Origin: Flavobacterium sp.
GTDB taxonomy: Bacteria; Bacteroidota; Bacteroidia; Flavobacteriales; Flavobacteriaceae
Reading direction: 5' to 3'
NCBI RefSeq assembly: GCF_024710485.1
Contig: NZ_JANJUQ010000011.1
Span: 1-63,688, forward strand
Length of the DNA stretch: 63,688 nt
The position numbers and the translations under genes are program-made. This document shows positions 59,245 to 63,688 of the stretch, piece by piece; positions within the stretch are counted from its first letter, which is position 1, and each line of letters starts with the position of its first letter. Under the pieces are notes generated by a model that worked only from the letters and a program-made list of their open reading frames with translations, searched no databases and was not told where the DNA came from.

Positions 59245-61626
59245 CTATGCTTTTCTATATAATTCGTTTTCTAATTCTTTTACTGCTTCTAAATACTTTT
59301 GCTTACTACCAAATTCACTAATAATTTCAATAGGGGAACCATATTCGTCAAAAGGTTTGACACGTAATACTTCAATACTTTCAATATTCTCTACCCCTTC
59401 GTCAGCATATTTATCCAAAAGGGTTTCCAGTACTTTTCGGGCTTGGTCGCCATACTTAGTAAAGTAATTGCGTTTTTTGACATTGTTGGCGCGTTCCTTT
59501 CTGGTCAATGGTGGTTGGTCATACGCCACATGGCATATTAAATCAAACAAATCCACTTGCTTATCCACTGCTTCATACAAGGCTTCTACCATAACGCCTT
59601 GTTCTTGCAACTCTTTGATAATGGCTTCTTTCTTGACGGCATTATTCCACGTCAACAGGAAGTCATCCAGTGAAGCAAAATTTTGTTGGATAATGCTTTT
59701 GGTATAGTCTTTTAAACTGGTTGTTATGGGTTTACCGTTATGGTCAAAATACAACTCACGACTCACCAATACTGATACGTCAACCCCATTGACATATTGT
59801 TTAGGTCTTTTTTGATACTCTTCATGGCCGGATGGTTCTCTTACTTTTGGCGGTGCTATAATTATTTCATCGCCGGTGATATCGTCAATTATAGGTTGTT
59901 CTTCTTGTTCTTCCTCTGCTGTAACTGTTGTCAAATCAACATCCTCTGTAATAGGTTTTACACGTAATGGATCACCATCAAAATCAGGGTCGGCAAAATT
60001 ATCAGTGGCGTTTCTAAAGTCAAGAATCGTAAAGTATAGTTTATTGAACTCTTCATTGATACGCGTACCACGACCTACAATTTGCTTGAACTTGGTCATC
60101 GAGTTAATGTTGGCATCCAACACGATTACTTTACAAGTCTGGGCATCAACTCCTGTAGTCATCAATTCAGATGTTGTGGCAATCACCGGGTATTTTTCTT
60201 CTGGGTTGATAAAGTTGTCTAACTCACGTTTACCTTCATCGTTATCGCCGGTAATCTGCATCACGTATTTGTAATTTTCGGCAACCAAGTCGGCATTGTG
60301 ACGGGCAATAGCATTGCGCATGCGTTCGGCATGGTCAATATCCACACAAAAGATGATGGTTTTGGCAAAACGGTCAAAACCTTTGAGGTATTCCGTTACT
60401 TTTTTGGCTACTGTGTCGGTACGTTCGTCTATAACCAAACTGCGGTCAAAGTCTTTCCGGTTGTATATACGGTCTTCAATTGCGTTACCGTCTTTATCGG
60501 TTTTGCCTTGTTCCGGTCGATACCCTTCGGCATCTACGTTTAGTGCAATTCTAACTACTTTATAGGGAGCCAGGAATCCGTCATCAATACCTTGTTTTAG
60601 GGAATAGGTATAAACCGGTTCTCCAAAGTATTCTGTATTACTGGTTTCTTTAGTTTCTTTAGGAGTAGCAGTTAAACCAACATGCGTGGCTTTTCCGAAA
60701 TAAGTTAATATTTCACGCCAAGCACTGTCTTCTTTGGCACTACCACGGTGACACTCATCAATAATAATTAAATCAAAAAAGTCCGGGGAGAATTGTTTGT
60801 AAGCATTGGCTTCTTCATCAGCACCCGATAAGCCTTGGTAAAGAGCTAAATAAATTTCATAACTCTTGTCAATCATTCTGTTTTTAACAACAGTCATTTT
60901 ATCTTTAAAATGTTTGAAGTCGCCCCGTTTGGTTTGGTCAATCAAAGCATTTCGATCGGCCAGAAACAAGATTCTTTTCTTGGCGCCGCTTTTCCAAAGT
61001 CGGTGAATGATTTGAAAAGCTGTATACGTTTTACCAGTTCCCGTTGCCATAACCAACAAAATTCTGTTCTGTCCGTTAGCAATGGCTTCAACAGTCCTAT
61101 TGATGGCAATTTGTTGGTAGTATCTGGGTTTTCTGCCTGAGCCGTCAGAAAAGTATTTTTGCATAGCAATCTTTTCGCCCTCAGGGGTAACAATTCCTTT
61201 GTAGTGTTTGTATTTTAACCACAAAACTTCCGGAGAGGGAAAGGCGTCTAAAGGTAATTCGGTTTCAATTGATTCATCAGTAACCGTTCGGTCATGAAAA
61301 ATAAAGCCATCACCATTACTACTGAATACACTGGGAATATCTAATATTCTGGCATAATTTAACGCTTGCTGTATTCCGGCACGAACTGAATGTTTGTTGT
61401 CTTTAGCCTCAATAATAGCTATTGGATTGTCTTGATAATAAAGCAAATAGTCTGCTCTTTTGCGTTCGCCACGAGCGGTTAGCTTTCCGCGAACATATAT
61501 TTTACCATCGGTAAAAGAAACTTCTTCCAATACTTGTGTTTGGATATTCCAACCGGCTTTTTGAATAGCAGGCGTAATAAACTTAGAGCAAATATCCCTT
61601 TCCGATAAACTTTTTTTGTCTACCAT
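59245..61626 (-). CDS. hsdR: Type I restriction endonuclease subunit R
   Basis: 793 residues from ATG at 61626. The N-terminal PD-(D/E)xK nuclease (KRADYLLYYQDNPIAIIEAK; E-x-K) is followed by a superfamily 2 helicase: Walker A MATGTGKTYTAFQII near 190, DECHRGSAKED, GLTATPKET, and the helicase end VGRGTRI, then an EcoEI-type C-terminal domain (RKERANNVKKRNYFTKYG). The start at 61818 would add 64 residues, but these are upstream of the predicted transcript start and encode the leader inverted repeat. Confidence 0.93.
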   Translation of the reverse strand: MVDKKSLSERDICSKFITPAIQKAGWNIQTQVLEEVSFTDGKIYVRGKLTARGERKRADYLLYYQDNPIAIIEAKDNKHSVRAGIQQALNYARILDIPSVFSSNGDGFIFHDRTVTDESIETELPLDAFPSPEVLWLKYKHYKGIVTPEGEKIAMQKYFSDGSGRKPRYYQQIAINRTVEAIANGQNRILLVMATGTGKTYTAFQIIHRLWKSGAKKRILFLADRNALIDQTKRGDFKHFKDKMTVVKNRMIDKSYEIYLALYQGLSGADEEANAYKQFSPDFFDLIIIDECHRGSAKEDSAWREILTYFGKATHVGLTATPKETKETSNTEYFGEPVYTYSLKQGIDDGFLAPYKVVRIALNVDAEGYRPEQGKTDKDGNAIEDRIYNRKDFDRSLVIDERTDTVAKKVTEYLKGFDRFAKTIIFCVDIDHAERMRNAIARHNADLVAENYKYVMQITGDNDEGKRELDNFINPEEKYPVIATTSELMTTGVDAQTCKVIVLDANINSMTKFKQIVGRGTRINEEFNKLYFTILDFRNATDNFADPDFDGDPLRVKPITEDVDLTTVTAEEEQEEQPIIDDITGDEIIIAPPKVREPSGHEEYQKRPKQYVNGVDVSVLVSRELYFDHNGKPITTSLKDYTKSIIQQNFASLDDFLLTWNNAVKKEAIIKELQEQGVMVEALYEAVDKQVDLFDLICHVAYDQPPLTRKERANNVKKRNYFTKYGDQARKVLETLLDKYADEGVENIESIEVLRVKPFDEYGSPIEIISEFGSKQKYLEAVKELENELYRKA

Positions 61627-61650
61627 TTTAATTGTTACAATGAATTTTAC

Positions 61651-61681
61651 CAAACATAATGAAAATCTCACACACTTGCAA
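61651..61681 (-). promoter_or_regulatory. Promoter of the restriction/defence operon
   Basis: On the minus strand: TTG (61679-61681), 20-base spacer, then TATGTTTG (61651-61658), a full TAnnTTTG. The predicted start near 61645 leaves a leader of about 19 bases to ATG 61626. Confidence 0.65.
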
Positions 61682-61803
61682 TCCCCACCAATAGGGATTA
61701 TCAACAAGCTTTCCAATAGAAAAATCTTATGAAACTTGTATTTGGTTATATTTTGAAGTAAATGTAAAAAGCCAATTGTAATAACTTTTACGGTTTTTCG
61801 CAA

Positions 61804-61834
61804 TGCAGCTCGAATCATTATGATTCGAGCTGCA
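61804..61834. repeat. Perfect 14-bp-arm inverted repeat upstream of hsdR
   Basis: TGCAGCTCGAATCA and TGATTCGAGCTGCA around loop TTA. It is 24 bases past the stop of the upstream minus-strand gene and may terminate it, although no T run follows on the minus strand. It may equally be an operator for the operon. Confidence 0.75.
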
Positions 61835-61857
61835 AAAATGAGAGTTCTGCAATTCGA

Positions 61858-62859
61858 TTAAAAAATAAAAGCACCGCCTATGATTAAGTTGCGGTTTTCC
61901 AATGACTCTTCGGAGCTAAAGGTTTTAAACATGGCGGATAGGTTGAACTTATTTTTAATCACCACACCGGTGGTCAGTCTGCCAAAGTTAAAATTGGCAT
62001 TGTCCAGTCCTAAGTTTTCTTTAAAGACTTCGGTGCCGTAAATACGGCTGAGGTTAAAGTTGGCATACAATCGGATATCGCCGTTAGAGGTGGAGGCATC
62101 CACATACACATCAACAGCGGCTACCAAGCTACCGGCAAAGTCACTGGTTTGGGTACCAAAGGCCGGGAAATCGGCTGTGGCCTTGCCCATAAATCGGGAA
62201 ATAAGATTGTACTGATTGTCTTTGGTGCTCCAATACAACAAAGGGTATTCAACGGTTAATACGGTGTTCCCGCCACTGGTAGAGAGGCGTTGGAAGGCTT
62301 CTTCCTCTTTGGCCTCGGCTTGGTCTTCCTGAGCGCTGTTGGATACCATGGTGCCTAAGCTTAGTCGTACCGTACTCATATTACCCGAAGCCAATTCGGT
62401 ATATACTGAACCCGATTTACTACCTAAGTTAAAGCCCGAGTTGTTCAAAAAGTTGATTACACTGCGTTCTTCCGAATACATCACATTAAAAAACGCATCC
62501 GATTCCGGCGACCCAAAAAAGGCATGAAAGGTTTTCTTTTTAAAATCTTCGGTGTTGTTTAAAGTCTTTAAGCTGGTGGTGAGTTCACGAATCTCGGTTT
62601 CGAGCTTTTTGATTTCCTTTTCACCGTCGGTTACTTTAGAAATGGCAGTGCCTTCTTGGTTAATTTCGGTTAGTATGGCATTGCGCTTTGCTACTAAGTC
62701 GGCAATCGATTTTTCATAGGCTTTTTTGTAAGCCGTATAAATGGATTGTCCGCGCTCGGAGTTAGAGTCGTAGGCAAAAGCCTTGTTGAATTTAAAGTCT
62801 TGTGCATTGGCTACGGTGCCCCAGCAGCACAGTAGTCCTAATAGTAATCTTGTTCTCAT
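61858..62859 (-). CDS. Secreted protein with coiled coil and barrel-like end, unknown function
   Basis: 333 residues with a signal peptide (ends TVANAQ). The N-terminal part (about 35-105) is helical and charged (LVAKRNAILTEINQEGT, KEIKKLETEIRELTTSLKTL). The C-terminal two-thirds alternate polar and hydrophobic residues, with aromatic strand ends (NLIIGGAFIF), and could form a barrel or beta-sandwich at the outer membrane. No family recognised. It is transcribed toward hsdR but separated from it by an inverted repeat and a separate promoter. Confidence 0.65.
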   Translation of the reverse strand: MRTRLLLGLLCCWGTVANAQDFKFNKAFAYDSNSERGQSIYTAYKKAYEKSIADLVAKRNAILTEINQEGTAISKVTDGEKEIKKLETEIRELTTSLKTLNNTEDFKKKTFHAFFGSPESDAFFNVMYSEERSVINFLNNSGFNLGSKSGSVYTELASGNMSTVRLSLGTMVSNSAQEDQAEAKEEEAFQRLSTSGGNTVLTVEYPLLYWSTKDNQYNLISRFMGKATADFPAFGTQTSDFAGSLVAAVDVYVDASTSNGDIRLYANFNLSRIYGTEVFKENLGLDNANFNFGRLTTGVVIKNKFNLSAMFKTFSSEESLENRNLIIGGAFIF

Positions 62860-63170
62860 ACCTATATAGTTTTAAAAGTTACACTATAAACTATAGCCAA
62901 TATGCTCATACAAGAGCCACAAACTATAGCTTTCCTCTCAAGGTGGTATTTGAACAGCGGAAAGAATAGTATAAATTTAAAGTAAAAGTTTGTAAATCAG
63001 GTGTTTTGGTTGTGGAATTTTACTATTTGTCGATTTTTGAGGTTATTAATTGATTAAGTAGAGTGGAACAAATAGTTTAAAAAGAAGATAAAATTACCTG
63101 TTATTTATTCAGTTTAGTTAGCTCGGGTGCAAAACCGCTTATACAAGATTATTGGATTAACTCACTACTC

Positions 63171-63214
63171 GAAAGGATTGACTTCGTCGAATTTCATTTC
63201 GCGCGGGAGCGAGG
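63171..63214 (+). repeat. Dispersed repeat, copy 3
   Basis: Matches copy 2 (38631-38674) at most positions (core GGATTGACTTCGTCGA, then TTTCATTTCGCG). Apart from it, 62860-63417 shows no gene or feature I can support. Confidence 0.75.
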
Positions 63215-63417
63215 GAGTACCAGATTTTTAGAATCGTGGAACTGCTCCTAATCACGTTCGTTTCGGAATTTAATGAGAACTTCGATTATTTGTCGGTATT
63301 TTTCCATCAGAAGGATTTACTTTCAAACTTAGTGAAAAAGGATTAATGAAACAATTTTTCTTTTGTGCTAAATAAAGGACGTTCTAGCATAAGTATAAAA
63401 ATATTTGGCATTTTATT

Positions 63418-63446
63418 TTGTTGTACGGAAAAAACACGTACATTTG
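63418..63446 (+). promoter_or_regulatory. Promoter with overlapping inverted repeat, leading into the 14-bp array
   Basis: TTG at 63418-63420, an 18-base spacer, then TACATTTG (63439-63446), a full -7 match. The inverted repeat TGTACG/CGTACA (63422-63442) overlaps both elements and could be an operator. Transcription would enter the repeat array about 40 bases downstream. Confidence 0.65.
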
Positions 63447-63492
63447 TAAAGCTAATACGGATAGATATCCATTTAAAAAAACGTAACAAAAA

Positions 63493-63688
63493 ATTACATC
63501 AAGCAAATTACATCAAGCAAATTACATTAAGCAAATTACATTAAGCAAATTACATTAAGCAAATTACATTAAGCAAATTACATTAAGCAAATTACATCAA
63601 GCAAATTACATTAAGCAAATTACATCAAGCAAATTACATCAAGCAAATTACATCAAGCAAATTACATCAAGCAAATTACATCAAGCAA
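63493..63688 (+). repeat. Tandem array of 14-bp units, at least 14 copies
   Basis: Fourteen contiguous units of ATTACATYAAGCAA, exactly in phase, running off the right edge. The only variable base is Y, in order C C T T T T T C T C C C C C. The unit has no ATG on either frame of the plus strand and no spacers, so it is not a CRISPR array. Confidence 0.95.

Noticed and set aside
59876..60274. 132-residue plus-strand ORF
   Set aside because: Antisense to hsdR, whose helicase motifs are intact.
61627..61818. 64-residue N-terminal extension of hsdR
   Set aside because: The -7 element at 61651-61658 lies inside it and the inverted repeat at 61804 forms its start; ATG at 61626 is better.
63493..63688. 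CRISPR array at the right edge
   Set aside because: Units of 14 bp are contiguous with no spacers, and no cas genes are visible.

Overview
The window looks like a chromosomal segment of a low-GC member of the Flavobacteriaceae (Flavobacterium-like). Three signs point there: type IX secretion (T9SS) sorting modules of types A and C, a cbb3 oxidase whose CcoN and CcoO are fused in one chain, and Bacteroidetes-type promoters (TAnnTTTG at -7, sometimes TTG at -33) before many genes. No rRNA, tRNA, CRISPR array or complete transposon was seen.

Layout. 1-7.2 kb: the N-terminus of a T9SS cargo, an outer-membrane protein, kdsA, a lipoprotein, a DUF4199-type membrane protein, a split YeeE/YedE transporter and a 928-residue T9SS type C adhesin-like protein. 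7.2-16.9 kb: a micro-aerobic respiration block with a Crp/Fnr regulator divergent from ccoI, then ccoS-ccoNO-ccoQ-ccoP-ccoG-ccoH, a TauE/DsbD-like membrane protein and a YdcH-like protein. hemN at 24-25.6 kb has the same promoter architecture, so these units look like one Fnr regulon. 17-24 kb: two small unknown genes, a T9SS type C module with no cargo, and an operon encoding receiver, H-NOX, HNOBA-PAS kinase, Hpt and LytTR regulator, read here as a nitric-oxide-sensing four-step phosphorelay. 25.7-33 kb: two DUF3857/transglutaminase-type proteins and a TPR plus MORN-type repeat protein in one operon. 33-38.2 kb: an NtrB/NtrC-like pair, a good sigma-54 promoter, a small Cys-rich protein, glutamate dehydrogenase, a GreA/Rnk-like protein and a helical protein, followed by a probable structured RNA.

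38.5-50.4 kb is an accessory zone: dispersed repeats, a T9SS type A repeat protein, YceI, a compact cassette with DUF5675 and two holin-like proteins, REP-like palindromes and heptamer arrays, an AraC/TPR regulator, a lipoprotein followed by a 33-copy heptamer array, an RteC-family protein, and a HigB-HigA-like toxin-antitoxin pair with a possible SecB-like third gene.

50.8-61.6 kb is a tightly packed minus-strand run of nine genes with a recognisable promoter: hsdR, an HNH-DGQHR fusion, hsdM, hsdS, a DUF6161-like membrane protein, an XRE-ImmA/IrrE protease, a DUF4411-type PIN protein, an unknown gene and a NERD/zinc-ribbon protein. It reads as a type I restriction-modification operon with extra defence genes inside and behind it. 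The window ends with an unknown secreted protein and, at the right edge, a promoter leading into at least 14 copies of a 14-bp tandem repeat.

All functional names come from reading motifs and domain order by eye; no database search was run.
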